The position numbers and the translations under genes are program-made. The notes under the pieces are model-generated. The model was not told where the DNA came from. It did not search any database and was given only the letters and a program-made list of their open reading frames with translations. From the NCBI RefSeq assembly GCF_041537925.1, contig NZ_JBGOSH010000006.1, positions 62,001-126,000 on the forward strand: DNA of 64,000 nt. Direction: 5' to 3'. This document shows positions 52,901-61,785 of the stretch, piece by piece. This stretch comes from Ruegeria_C sp041537925 (GTDB taxonomy: Bacteria; Pseudomonadota; Alphaproteobacteria; Rhodobacterales; Rhodobacteraceae). The stretch's first letter is position 1; the number at the start of each line of letters is the position of its first letter.

Positions 52901-55900
52901 TTCTCCGCCATGGTCGCGGATCGCTTGGGGATCGGAGAGATTGATCCTGATCTGGGCAAGCAAAGCACTGGCGATGACGACGTCAAGCTGACGTCGCGCT
53001 ACCACCTGACGAGGCTGGAGTTGCGTCGCCGCCCGATCACAGGCGGGGCCTGGGAAACCGTTGAGACAATCACCTCTGCCGCGGATACGCGTAAGTTCCG
53101 CTGGGCCTGGGATTTGGACACGCGGACAGGTGGAAAGACGGCGCCCAAAAAATTGATTTTGAACGGCTCTACCCCCTTCACGGTCGGTTATTCGAACCCG
53201 CTAGCCGATGCCGAAATCCTGGAAGAAAACCCCGCCTTCCCCTGCTGTGTGCGCGCCGAACCCGATGTCGCGCGCTTCGATTTTTGCGAAGAACGTCTTG
53301 GTGCTAAGCCCCTTGGCGTGGCGCGAGCCATGGAGTGGGTCGAGCGCGACGGACCGGCGCCGATCCGTGTTCGGGGCGGGGCGCATGCGGTCATCGCGCC
53401 AACCCACCCGGGCGCCGATTGCCCCCAAGTCGCAAGCTTCGCGCTTGGCACATCTCCCGTCATTTCACTGACCTCGGAAGAGGATCTGTTTGAGGCGGCG
53501 CTCAACTTCGCCTCTGAGGGGCGCAAAATGACCTTGGTGGTCTTGGTCCAGGACGCCGAAGGCGATCCGGTGTCGTTCCAGGTAAACTCGATCTCTGGCG
53601 GGGGCGGGTTCTCCACCCTGCGTCTGTCGCCGGGTCAGCCTTTCCGCAGTCTTTCGGTCTATCTGTCGCCCGACTTCGACGATCAGGAGGACGAACTTGA
53701 AATGCTTCTGATCCATCATGCCTTTGTGCTGGATTGGATCGAATGCATCACTTGGGACGATCACGTCCAGGCCGAGGCAGATGCCGACCGCTGCGACCGC
53801 AACGACAGCGATGGCAACGGGGAGGTCACACCGCTCCTCCCGCGCCACGAATACGAGGTTGCGATCACCACCCAGATCGGCGTGCGCCATTCGGAAACCG
53901 ACTGGGCAGACAAAACGGTGACCGAGCATGTGCGCTTCCAGACCTCAGGCCCGCCGGGTCTGAACGAAACACCTGAGCCGGGCATGGAATTGCAGCCCCA
54001 CGTCAAGGACGCACGCGCAGGCGGGCGGGGGCTTTTGTATCGCAGCGAAAGTGTCCATCTGGTGTTGTCTTCGGACCTGAAAGTCTTAGGACCGGGCCTG
54101 CCGGGATCGGATGAGTTCGGTTATCGCCTGCCGGTCACAATGACCGTCGCAAGCGCGTTTGAGGCCAACACAGGCCAGCAGACCGCCAAAAGCAGTTTTG
54201 AAGGGCGCGAATGGTTCCTGGATCGGCGCGCAAGCGATGTCTTGCGCCTCGCCGTGGTGATGAAAGGGCCGGTGTTCGCACTGACGACCGACGACCTGAA
54301 ACTGCGCCTGCGTGACCTGAGCGAGACAGGGACCGGGACGTGCACGCCCGAAGAGCCCTGGAATGAAACCCGCCCGCGTCTTGGCGTTGATCCTTTCGAT
54401 GCACGTGGGCGTCCGCTCTGGCAGTCGCGCACGGGCTATCGTGCTTCGATGCGCCTTGAAGGCAGCCCGCTTGTTGACCGCAACCCCTTTGAGACGGCCG
54501 ACATTGGCGCATTTCTGGCCACCAGCGGAACTTGGGCGGTCTCCGAGGGCAACCTTGAGGCCACCGGCGAAGCTACGGGAAGGTTCGGAGAAGCCGATTG
54601 GGAATATCTGCACCTCGAACTGACCGCCGATCTCGACACCGGTGATCAGATCAGCGCCGCCGTGCTGCTCGACAGTGGGAACGAGGGCGGGGGCCTGCGC
54701 TTCTTCCTTTCACGCGGTGCTGGAAACAGCGGCACGCTGGAAGCCCGGCCCGCCGACGGCGGCGCGGCGCTTGGAACTGTCGCGCTTTCGAACCTCGCCG
54801 AATCCCTGACGCTGCAGATCGATACCTTCGCGGACCGGATCCGTGCGCGCGCGGGCGGAGAGTCGCTGAGCCTTGATCGCGGCGACCGCTCTGGTGGCCT
54901 TTGCGAGATCGGCGCGCGCGATGCCGCCTTGCGGGCGCTGTCCGTGCGCGGCATCGAAATGGTCGGCTTCGATTTCCGCACCAGCGCCTATGAGACCTTT
55001 GAGGATCACATCGGATCGATGACCGGCGCGGGCGCCATCGCCATCGGTTCAGGCGCCGAAAGCCTCTCTGTGTTGATGCCACGCCTATCGGGCGAGATCG
55101 ACGCGGCCATGACGTTGGACACGGACGACGCAGAGCGTGAACGCGTATTCAACGCCGCCGCCGCCGGGCTTGCCCAGCCCTTGCGCGAAACGACGGACCG
55201 CCTGCACATGGACATCGCGACAAACGGTTCGGATCGCTGGATCCTGCTGGAGTCGCCCGAGCCAATGGATTTCGTGGAAGAGATTTCCCTGACGCTCGAA
55301 CGCCGCGTAGTGATCCGCACGCCTATCGACTTTGATCTAGGGCGCCGCTTGCGCGACGCGATTTCCTTGATCTTTGACCGTCCGTCGCTATTCCGTCCGC
55401 CGGTGATCGAGCCACCGCGCCGGTTCCGCATTCCGGGATTTGGGGCTTTCCGGCGGCGTTCCATCGGGCGCGCGCTTCCGACCATCGCCGCCCGGCGTCC
55501 CGGCGCTTTCAGCCGCAAACTCTTTGAGAAGGTCAAACCCCTACAACTCGCGCCCCCGGCGGCGTCCAAGCGGGGCACTTTCCTTCTGACCTTCGAGCGC
55601 AAAGCACTTGTAGTAACCGATGAGCTCACCGGAAAAACCAGACGTTTCAAGCCGCCCATGCTCTCGTCAAGCGAGCGGGCGTCGCTCATAGGCACCCAGA
55701 TTCGCTTTGACCGTTTGGGCCGGATCATCGACTGGCTGGGGCGCTCGCGCGTCGAATGGCACGAAACCGCGCTGCGGGTGATCCAGAACGCCGAAAAGAC
55801 GAAAATCCTTCTATTGCCCCCAAGGCCCGGCGCCCTGCCAAACGGCAACTGGCGCCTGCGCCTGAATTTTGAGAGGCGCTGGTTCACGACCACAGATCCC

Positions 55901-55957
55901 GTGGGTCCCGGCAACTCCTATGTCGCCGACGCGGAGGTGGAATTCTCCATCACCTGA
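49928..55957 (+). CDS. Giant beta-rich protein of 2009 residues, third gene of operon
   Basis: No family is recognised with certainty. The N-terminal about 650 residues are acidic, repetitive beta-rich sequence. Residues about 670-920 are unusually hydrophobic with alternating strands (FGAGFGIGFPGVGDN, LVIVVEFFLFKAKKPLALGI, FALTLFGFLRFGISMALLAE). An EF-hand/dockerin-like calcium loop (DRNDSDGNGEV) lies near 1288. A LamG/jelly-roll-like module spans about 1516-1690 (ISAAVLLDSGNEGGGLRFFL). The C-terminus is basic and Arg/Pro-rich (RPPVIEPPRRFRIPGFGAF). No signal peptide. The central pattern recalls DUF6603-type giant proteins, a tentative impression. Overlap with the PLD gene implies equal co-expression. 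Confidence 0.88.
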   Translation: MRFSDLFLSFGSAWPREFINTEWPPDGGGDIGVTLAQIDNAVRIHDAATDIGPDGTITLTGEMKLETMPAPTEFVSGIFPTFRFAFAGDIDWSSTFHFALRSTGEFSLHIDELPLEVLVPADLLGAHPDEDLRETDDEIELSESADRTVIKRTFRLIIEPEGALRLEAHLPISIGPCRLMGIQMKAVHDLTLIASPGRAYNIHDWLVRPLDAGDFPPVAGGALGLGGIEVDWDAEDSPMASLAEALKFDSDAELVLEDVVLPALFVPPIPRHGTIGLRRVVNDDEPLEDHLTFEGAPINIPLGDSASLFFNQLYFKTPELGKDMIEGLSLEAGLSVAFGSDEDSRWEFEIGLIDGDVLRVSVARPLPPAGSEDIPLIHLDLWKVVLDVMRLRAGVSLQELAKDEPDAGKAVQVLGDILIREKPDEESEDSPVEVETEDGLPFELALTDIGWDRGEFSGDIVSQNNASLTVGPFALEIYEMGLVAEHGATYFSISGGIRQDTSPFEGKVWFTRLRGPLAGNPDAPDFKLDGFGAELKVEDVVEVSVHGMFRNELLSDGTRIKEHGLGGKIVIYAGGNKWGLSCDVYWGDQIPPDDPAISFLLFQVVLFGAIPMGPMELQQIEALYADALTPKLKSEDTEAGELKYYSWLKKSRPTEVAENRGLTQWKPEGGAWAFGAGFGIGFPGVGDNCKLVAFGLGFDSEEAAGLVIVVEFFLFKAKKPLALGIFEYDFKRDAFVLQIKVDIDLKELIDNFPEELKIKLGGELTFGNKPGIVAFGRIEKQDTWLGATIEIKLSDLFELKIRAAFCFEWVDGEHTSVGFIFSLKILGDIRVVRLEGWGSLLAILRWMTSGTGDFVARILLEAGFALTLFGFLRFGISMALLAEWLAHTPDFFVFRATFRIETPWFLPDVSFTCEVVEGSLEPAARGVLTSPLLEASGSSELGVAKAEVNRLDGLAGSETPALFSHDELPSSGAAWQGESTPLPLHGTVEIRFSAMVADRLGIGEIDPDLGKQSTGDDDVKLTSRYHLTRLELRRRPITGGAWETVETITSAADTRKFRWAWDLDTRTGGKTAPKKLILNGSTPFTVGYSNPLADAEILEENPAFPCCVRAEPDVARFDFCEERLGAKPLGVARAMEWVERDGPAPIRVRGGAHAVIAPTHPGADCPQVASFALGTSPVISLTSEEDLFEAALNFASEGRKMTLVVLVQDAEGDPVSFQVNSISGGGGFSTLRLSPGQPFRSLSVYLSPDFDDQEDELEMLLIHHAFVLDWIECITWDDHVQAEADADRCDRNDSDGNGEVTPLLPRHEYEVAITTQIGVRHSETDWADKTVTEHVRFQTSGPPGLNETPEPGMELQPHVKDARAGGRGLLYRSESVHLVLSSDLKVLGPGLPGSDEFGYRLPVTMTVASAFEANTGQQTAKSSFEGREWFLDRRASDVLRLAVVMKGPVFALTTDDLKLRLRDLSETGTGTCTPEEPWNETRPRLGVDPFDARGRPLWQSRTGYRASMRLEGSPLVDRNPFETADIGAFLATSGTWAVSEGNLEATGEATGRFGEADWEYLHLELTADLDTGDQISAAVLLDSGNEGGGLRFFLSRGAGNSGTLEARPADGGAALGTVALSNLAESLTLQIDTFADRIRARAGGESLSLDRGDRSGGLCEIGARDAALRALSVRGIEMVGFDFRTSAYETFEDHIGSMTGAGAIAIGSGAESLSVLMPRLSGEIDAAMTLDTDDAERERVFNAAAAGLAQPLRETTDRLHMDIATNGSDRWILLESPEPMDFVEEISLTLERRVVIRTPIDFDLGRRLRDAISLIFDRPSLFRPPVIEPPRRFRIPGFGAFRRRSIGRALPTIAARRPGAFSRKLFEKVKPLQLAPPAASKRGTFLLTFERKALVVTDELTGKTRRFKPPMLSSSERASLIGTQIRFDRLGRIIDWLGRSRVEWHETALRVIQNAEKTKILLLPPRPGALPNGNWRLRLNFERRWFTTTDPVGPGNSYVADAEVEFSIT

Positions 55958-55989
55958 GGTTGCTGGACCCCGCATAATCATGATCAAGC

Positions 55990-57033
55990 CGGCTTTGTTG
56001 CACAAATCCCGTCGGGGAGTCACTGTTTGAATCCAGCGTGGTAGCCGGGGTCATGAGCAGTTGGGCCCGGACGAAGTACAAGACCAAGAACTGGCCTTCG
56101 TACAACACAGCGCTGAAGCAGCGCGGATCGCTGTCGGTCTGGTTTGATCCTGAGGTGGACTAGGTGCCACCGCCAAGGCAAGCGTGGACGCCAGTGTTAG
56201 TTCAGCGATGCCGCGATCCGGACGTGCCTGACATTGAAGGTCCAGATCGGTATGCCATTGCGGAAGACGACCGGCTTCATAGTTAGCCTTTTGCGGCTGG
56301 CCGGTCTGAACTGGGCCGTGCCCGACTTCAGCACCTTGTGCCGCCGCCAGAAGACACTGAACGTGAGCCCGTCATATCGTGGCGGCACCCCCGCTGAACC
56401 TCCCCATCGACAGTACCGGAATCAAGGTCGAAGGCGAATGCGGGTGGAGCGCCCGCAAGCTTGCTGGCCCCAAGCGGCGCGTTTGGCACAAGATACATCT
56501 AGGGATCAATGGGGAAACACAGGAGGTTGGGGCTGTCGAGGTCACCACCAGCATTATTAGTGACGCGCCCATGTTGCCGGATTTGCTTGTCCAGATCCCA
56601 CCAGACAAAGATATCAGATCAGTCGCCGCCGACGGGGCCTATGTCACCCGCAATTGCCACGACGCGATTGTCGAGCGCAATGCCCATGCCATCATCCCAC
56701 CACGTAAGAACGCCAGGCCCAGGGAACCATCAAGCCCGGGCCGTCTCCCGCAACGAGGCAGTAGACGCATCGCGATACCTGGGTCGCGTCCTATGGCGAC
56801 GATGGAGTGGATACCAACGCCGGAGCCGTGTCGAGAACAAGATGAACTGCATCGACCTCCTTGGCCAATCACTGATAGCAAGGGACTTTGATCGGTAGGT
56901 CGCGGAAATCCAGGTCCGCATCGCCGTTCTCAATCGCTATACCGCTCTTGGCATACCTGTCACTGAGGCCGTAGGATAAATCTGCCCGGGGAAAGGGAAA
57001 CACCGCCTTCACCAGATTTGTGCAACAAAGCCG
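55990..57033 (+). mobile_element. IS5-family insertion sequence, full length but inactive
   Basis: Perfect terminal inverted repeats CGGCTTTGTTGCACAAATC (left, 55990-56008) and its complement (right, 57015-57033) enclose about 1.04 kb. The plus strand encodes an IS5-type transposase in broken frames: ALKQRGSLSVWFDPEVD then a stop at 56161-56163; KTTGFIVSLLRLAGLNWAV and CRRQKTLNVSPSYRGG; LPIDSTGIKVEGECGW, RNAHAIIPPRKNA; and RYLGRVLWRRWSGYQ with SLIARDFDR. At least one nonsense and two frameshifts make it dead. No target duplication is evident. Confidence 0.9.
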
Positions 57034-57155
57034 ACCGAGAGCCTTCATCAATCCATGTCGAGAGTTTGGAAGGCGTTGGGCTGCGGCTTATATCGTCGGT
57101 GGGGGTTGTTGCGCAATTCACGTTTGAGACGTGACTTTCCCTGCCCCCATTGATG

Positions 57156-57330
57156 TTATGCTACGCTGACGACCTCGGCGGTGCCGAGCGCAATGGAGCG
57201 GTTCATGAGTGCGATGCGGATGTGGATTTCGGCGGTTTGACGGTCGGGGTCTCTTGCAGCGATGCGCTCGCCGAATGCCTTGAGGCAGCGCATCTTTGAC
57301 GAGGTTAACCGGCATTCCAGCGGGTTCCAG
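57156..57330 (-). mobile_element. Transposase C-terminal remnant of a second IS
   Basis: The minus strand ends with SSKMRCLKAFGERIAARDPD, RQTAEIHIRIALMNR and ALGTAEVVSVA, the tail of an IS5-type transposase different from the adjacent full-length copy. GGGGGTTGTTGCGCAATTCA near 57105 may be its terminal repeat. From 57331 to 57795 only shadows of this remnant are seen. Confidence 0.7.
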
Positions 57331-57795
57331 TTGAGGGCCTGGGTTTCGGAAAACGGCCGTACCCGCAAGGCGTCAGATGGTGAATGAAGATATCGCCATG
57401 GAGGCCAGTCCAACGTTGCCCAGACTGCCGCGTCAGGCGAGCCTGTGAGGGCCAGCAAGCACATTGTGCAGATGCTGACTGGTGAAGGCCCGGTCGCGCA
57501 GGCATTGCGGGAAAGCGGTATCGCGGAAGAAATCGCCTGTTTCCTAACCCAGCAGCGCGGCCAGAGTGCCGAAAGGGCGCTGAACTTTAGCAGTCAGGCG
57601 GCGCAGGGTCAGCGGCTCACAGATACGCTAGCGAACTTTGTGGTTAATCTTCTGACCACTGGCGGCTTTCTTGCTGGTCATCGGCAAGGGCAGCAAGCCA
57701 TAGCCCGGTTCGGATACGATTTGGACAAAGGCCAACATCGCGCGGATGCGCGACCGTTGGCCAGATCGGCTAACAACAACAGCGGAGGTTCCGGT

Positions 57796-58584
57796 ATGAA
57801 CCAAGTGACCAAAGTTAGCGGGCAATGGGTTCCCAAGGTTCCGCAGATACCAGTCAACGGAACATTCTGGACTTGGCGGCACGATATTCTTGTTCTCGCC
57901 GGTGGCCAGCTAGTTGCTATGGAGCGTCCTGTGAGGACGTCTGAACCCGGCATGTTGGACAGTTTTGAGCGAGACACCCGCGAAATGTTCGCCCTGACGC
58001 ATTTGCGAGAGGCAGAGGTCACCGGAAAAGCTAAGGCGATGGAGGAGATCGCCGACCTCAACAAGATGGTTTGGAAAGCAATGAAAGGTCAGCATGTTGC
58101 CATCGGGCCAAGCGAGCCGTCGGGCGCGATCAGCACCCGAAACGATATTGCGAAGAGATTGCGGGAGATAATTCACCCCAGCGCAAGGCGGTTTCGGTGC
58201 TTCATCGGTCAAGAGAATGTGGCCAATGCGGCACACGACAATGACCTTTGGGTTCACACAGGCGAGCCCCAACAGCCGTTGGGCTTTTCTGTTGACGATG
58301 TATGCGGCTTGTTGAACGAGCCAAGGGACGACTTTGAAAACCCGGCAAGCTGGGGGGTATCAAAGGGGCTGGCTTTGACGGGCCGTGTTCGTCAGCAACT
58401 CGACAGTGTTCTCAACACGGTCGGTCAGAGTTTGACCGATCTACCTCAAGTGGCGGGTACTATTGGCGCGCTGGTCGCAATGATGCGCTCAGATCAAACG
58501 CCCTTCCCGACAACGCGACGACCCGCCGATATAGATGACCCGGATTTCGACGCCATCTACAACGAAATCAGTACGCATAAGTAG
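57796..58584 (+). CDS. Unknown protein beside type I restriction operon
   Basis: A 262-residue soluble protein starting MNQVTKVSGQWVPKVPQIP. GGAGG lies 7 bases before the ATG at 57796; a longer frame back to 57445 reads through IS debris and is rejected. No motif is recognised: the N-terminal part has aromatic/Pro-rich strands (NGTFWTWRHDILVLAGGQLV) and the C-terminal part looks helical (ALTGRVRQQLDSVLNTVGQS). It converges on hsdS with a 64-base gap. Its position next to a restriction system and IS debris suggests a defence-island passenger; no function can be assigned. Confidence 0.75.
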   Translation: MNQVTKVSGQWVPKVPQIPVNGTFWTWRHDILVLAGGQLVAMERPVRTSEPGMLDSFERDTREMFALTHLREAEVTGKAKAMEEIADLNKMVWKAMKGQHVAIGPSEPSGAISTRNDIAKRLREIIHPSARRFRCFIGQENVANAAHDNDLWVHTGEPQQPLGFSVDDVCGLLNEPRDDFENPASWGVSKGLALTGRVRQQLDSVLNTVGQSLTDLPQVAGTIGALVAMMRSDQTPFPTTRRPADIDDPDFDAIYNEISTHK

Positions 58585-58648
58585 CCACTTCGATGTTGCT
58601 TGTCAGCATCCCTCTGACTGGGCACCTTGTCTATGCAAGGTGGCTCGA

Positions 58649-60337
58649 TCACTCAGCGGCCTTCAGCGCGCCCTGAGCGGGCTCAAGAGCTTCGCGAAGG
58701 GTTGCCTCAAGCAATCTGGCTCGTTTCGTCTCAGCGGCGCTGAGACTGGCTTCTAGCTGGTCGCAGATGCCCATCAGTTCATCGACCTTGGCGACGATGC
58801 GCTTTTGTTCGGCGAGAGGTGGTAGGGGTATTTTTACGGCTTCCAAAATCCCGAGATTGATGTTCTTTTGCGCTGTCGCTGGAGCAAACTCCAAAAGGTT
58901 GGATTTCGCAGTCCGTACAAAGAACTCAAAGTAGACTGCGCTTTCGAATTCAGATGCCGGAACGAGGCCGACTACGCTATCAGGAAAACATGCATCAAAT
59001 TGAAGTATTCCGCTGTCAGCAATGTTGGCCGCAATGGTTATGCATAGAGTGCCACTAGGCCAAACCATGCTCTGCTGAAGCCCACAATCGTTGTACTTTG
59101 CCGAGAAAGTGTTTACCCGCCCTTGTGATCGAGCCACATCACCCGTTTGTACCATCGGATAAATACCATCCGAAAAGAGCTTGGGATCATTTCGTGGTCG
59201 ATGTTTCGACTTACCTCTTCCAAATTTTCCGACTTTGGGAAAAGTAGTCCACGCCCAACCTCTGGGTAAATCAAAGGGAAACTCTTCGGAATTCTGATTA
59301 GTCGCTTTGCTCTTTGCTTTGCGCCCGCCCGAGTTGAGCCGTTCGACTTCTTCAGAAACTCTTTCCAGCAAAGCTGAGGCAGGTTCATCATTCGGGTATT
59401 GTTCTACTAACTTCCCTCTAACGGCCAAATCGAAAATTGCCTGCCTGATCCCTTTGATCTGATCCTGTCGATGGGTAATCGACGGCAATGCACCTAGTGC
59501 AAAACGTGCGCTATCTCGGAACTCTTCGACGATGCTTCTGGCATCAGTCAGCCGGGTAAGACTGGCAGCGGTCAGCTTGTCTCGGGTGGCTTCGCGGCTG
59601 TTACGTGCTTCCTCCAACTGGTCGCATAAAGCCAACAATTCATCGACCTTGGCGACGATGCGATGCTGTTCGGCGAGGGGTGGTAAAGCGACTGGAATGC
59701 TATTCATCTTCGCTTGGTTCATTTTCGGCTGCGCCGTGCCCGTGACAAATGGGGTCAGATCCGTCGCATTTATCGAAATTTCAAGGAAACGCAAAAAACC
59801 CTCTGAAATCCCATCAAGAACGTGAGCATGGTTGTTAACCCAGTACTTACCTCTCGCGATGAACGCTATCGGCTTAGACCGCAATACAAGGTTGGCGCCA
59901 TCTTCACCAATTAGCAAAAGAGGTTTTTCAAACAAATAGTCATCGATCCTGTCGATAACTCCTGACGCGCCATAGTAGTCATAGGTCTTTTCGCGTTTTT
60001 CGCGATCAGCTTTTGAAACTGGCACCCGTTCACTGTCTCTAGATACAACAATGTCTCCAAATCTCACCCAAGCCCATGTTAGGGGAATTGGGTAAGGCTG
60101 ATCTTCCTGGGACAGCCTTTCCGGCGCGTTTGCCGAAATTCGTCTTCTTGATCGTTCCGTGACGCTCTTATGTTTGGCAATGTCGTTCAAAAGATCATCT
60201 ACTTCGTCATCTGCGGTTATTTGCGCCGTTAGTCTTCCCCGAACTGCTAAATCCAAAATGAAACGGCGTAGCCTATCCACCGAGTCCGCCGCATCGCTGA
60301 TCTGATCGTAGTGTTGAAGCAGTAGGGCGGCGTTCAT
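58649..60337 (-). CDS. hsdS: Type I restriction-modification specificity subunit
   Basis: A 562-residue HsdS with two target recognition domains and two conserved helical spacers: PLAEQHRIVAKVDELLALCD near the middle and PLAEQKRIVAKVDELMGICD near the C-terminus. It determines which bipartite DNA site is methylated or restricted. The start overlaps hsdM by ATGA (60334-60337). Both TRDs look intact, so the system should be functional if HsdR is complete. Confidence 0.95.
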   Translation of the reverse strand: MNAALLLQHYDQISDAADSVDRLRRFILDLAVRGRLTAQITADDEVDDLLNDIAKHKSVTERSRRRISANAPERLSQEDQPYPIPLTWAWVRFGDIVVSRDSERVPVSKADREKREKTYDYYGASGVIDRIDDYLFEKPLLLIGEDGANLVLRSKPIAFIARGKYWVNNHAHVLDGISEGFLRFLEISINATDLTPFVTGTAQPKMNQAKMNSIPVALPPLAEQHRIVAKVDELLALCDQLEEARNSREATRDKLTAASLTRLTDARSIVEEFRDSARFALGALPSITHRQDQIKGIRQAIFDLAVRGKLVEQYPNDEPASALLERVSEEVERLNSGGRKAKSKATNQNSEEFPFDLPRGWAWTTFPKVGKFGRGKSKHRPRNDPKLFSDGIYPMVQTGDVARSQGRVNTFSAKYNDCGLQQSMVWPSGTLCITIAANIADSGILQFDACFPDSVVGLVPASEFESAVYFEFFVRTAKSNLLEFAPATAQKNINLGILEAVKIPLPPLAEQKRIVAKVDELMGICDQLEASLSAAETKRARLLEATLREALEPAQGALKAAE

Positions 60338-61785
60338 CGCAGCAAAGCCTCCGATAGGATCGACTTTAGCTGATCACGCAAGGCCAGAACTTCTGCTTCT
60401 GCTTGCTGTAGATCAGCGGCCAATACTGCAGGGTCGCCAAGATCTTCTTCTTCGCTGTGCGGGTTCTTGATATCGAGGTTGAAGCCGCGCTCCTTGATCT
60501 CATCGATTGTGGCTTTCCACGCCTTTGGCCCTGCTTCACGACCGACTCGCGTTTCACCACCCCACCATGCAACGCAGTCGCCCAAGTGACCAAGCTCAAT
60601 GGGCTTGGTCATAGAATAGGCTTTCCTGTCCGATGGTACTTTGTGCTCCCAGTACCAAACCTCTTCCGTTGGCTTGCCCTTTTCGAAGAACAGCAGATTG
60701 GTACCGATGCTAGCATAGGGTTTGAATACCGAGTTTGGCAGGCGAACGATGGTGTGCAGGTTACACTCCTCCAGCAGGTGCTCCTTCAGACGGGTTTTAA
60801 CGCCCTCACCAAAAAGCGAGCCATCGGGCAAAACAACAGCCGCACGACCATCCTGCTTCAGCAGACGAACAATCAGAGCGAGGAACAGATCAGCGGTTTC
60901 ACGGGTACGAAAATTCTGGGGAAAGTTCTGCTCGATGCCATCTTCTTCTTTCCCGCCAAATGGAGGATTGGTGAGGATGACATCCACGGCATCTTTCGAG
61001 GTCCAATCGCGGTAGGGTTTCGACAGCGTGTTGTCGTGCTTGACGAACGCTGGTGCTTCAACGCCATTGAGTAACATGTTTGTTGTGCAGAGCATGTGCG
61101 GCAGCGGCTTTTTCTCCACCGCCCGCAAGTTGCCCTGAATCGTGATTTCATCTTCCGTGGTTTTCACGTGGTGCTTACGCATGTACCGCATGGCGCAGGT
61201 TAGAAAGCCTCCTGTGCCGCAGGCAGGGTCCATGATTGTTTCATTTGGCTTTGGGTCTATCCGATCCACCATGAACTGCGTCACAGCGCGAGGGGTATAA
61301 AACTCTCCGGCGTCCCCAGCGGACTGCAGTTCCTTCAACAAGCCTTCATAGGCTTCGCCGAAATGGCGCTTCTCGGCCATATCGTTGAAGTCGACAGTGT
61401 TCACAACGTTGATGACCTGACGCAGCAACTGCCCCGATTTCATGAAGTTATTTGCGTCCTCGAAAACCTCGCGGACAACAACCGCCCTTGGGCCAGCTTC
61501 AACTGGTAGGTCTCGAAGATCAGGGAATAGCGTGCCATTCACGAACTTCAATAACCTGTCGCCGGTAATGCCCTCTGGGTCTGCCGCCCAACTGCCCCAT
61601 CGTAGCTCTTTCGGAACGGGGGATACGAAGCCGTCCTTGGTAAACTCAAGTTCCTGATCTTGGTCATCAAGGATTTTCAGGAAAAATATCCAACATAGCT
61701 GCCCTATTCTCTGAGCGTCCCCATCCACGCCCGTGTCTTTGCGCATTATGTTTCGGATCGTCTTGAGAGTATTATTGATGCTCAT
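60334..61785 (-). CDS. hsdM: Type I restriction-modification methyltransferase subunit
   Basis: A 483-residue N6-adenine methyltransferase: N-terminal HsdM helical domain (LKTIRNIMRKDTGVDG, LCWIFFLKILDDQ), SAM-binding motif I DPACGTGGFLTCA and catalytic motif IV NPPFGG. It modifies adenine at sites chosen by HsdS and also forms part of the restriction complex. It overlaps hsdR by ATGA at its start. Confidence 0.97.
   Translation of the reverse strand: MSINNTLKTIRNIMRKDTGVDGDAQRIGQLCWIFFLKILDDQDQELEFTKDGFVSPVPKELRWGSWAADPEGITGDRLLKFVNGTLFPDLRDLPVEAGPRAVVVREVFEDANNFMKSGQLLRQVINVVNTVDFNDMAEKRHFGEAYEGLLKELQSAGDAGEFYTPRAVTQFMVDRIDPKPNETIMDPACGTGGFLTCAMRYMRKHHVKTTEDEITIQGNLRAVEKKPLPHMLCTTNMLLNGVEAPAFVKHDNTLSKPYRDWTSKDAVDVILTNPPFGGKEEDGIEQNFPQNFRTRETADLFLALIVRLLKQDGRAAVVLPDGSLFGEGVKTRLKEHLLEECNLHTIVRLPNSVFKPYASIGTNLLFFEKGKPTEEVWYWEHKVPSDRKAYSMTKPIELGHLGDCVAWWGGETRVGREAGPKAWKATIDEIKERGFNLDIKNPHSEEEDLGDPAVLAADLQQAEAEVLALRDQLKSILSEALLR

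Noticed and set aside
43519..55957. Prophage or phage-tail cluster
   Set aside because: No capsid, portal, terminase, sheath, tube, baseplate, lysis or integrase gene is present among or beside the three genes.
57445..57795. N-terminal extension of the 262-residue gene
   Set aside because: It reads through DNA antisense to a transposase remnant, and a good ribosome-binding site supports the later ATG.
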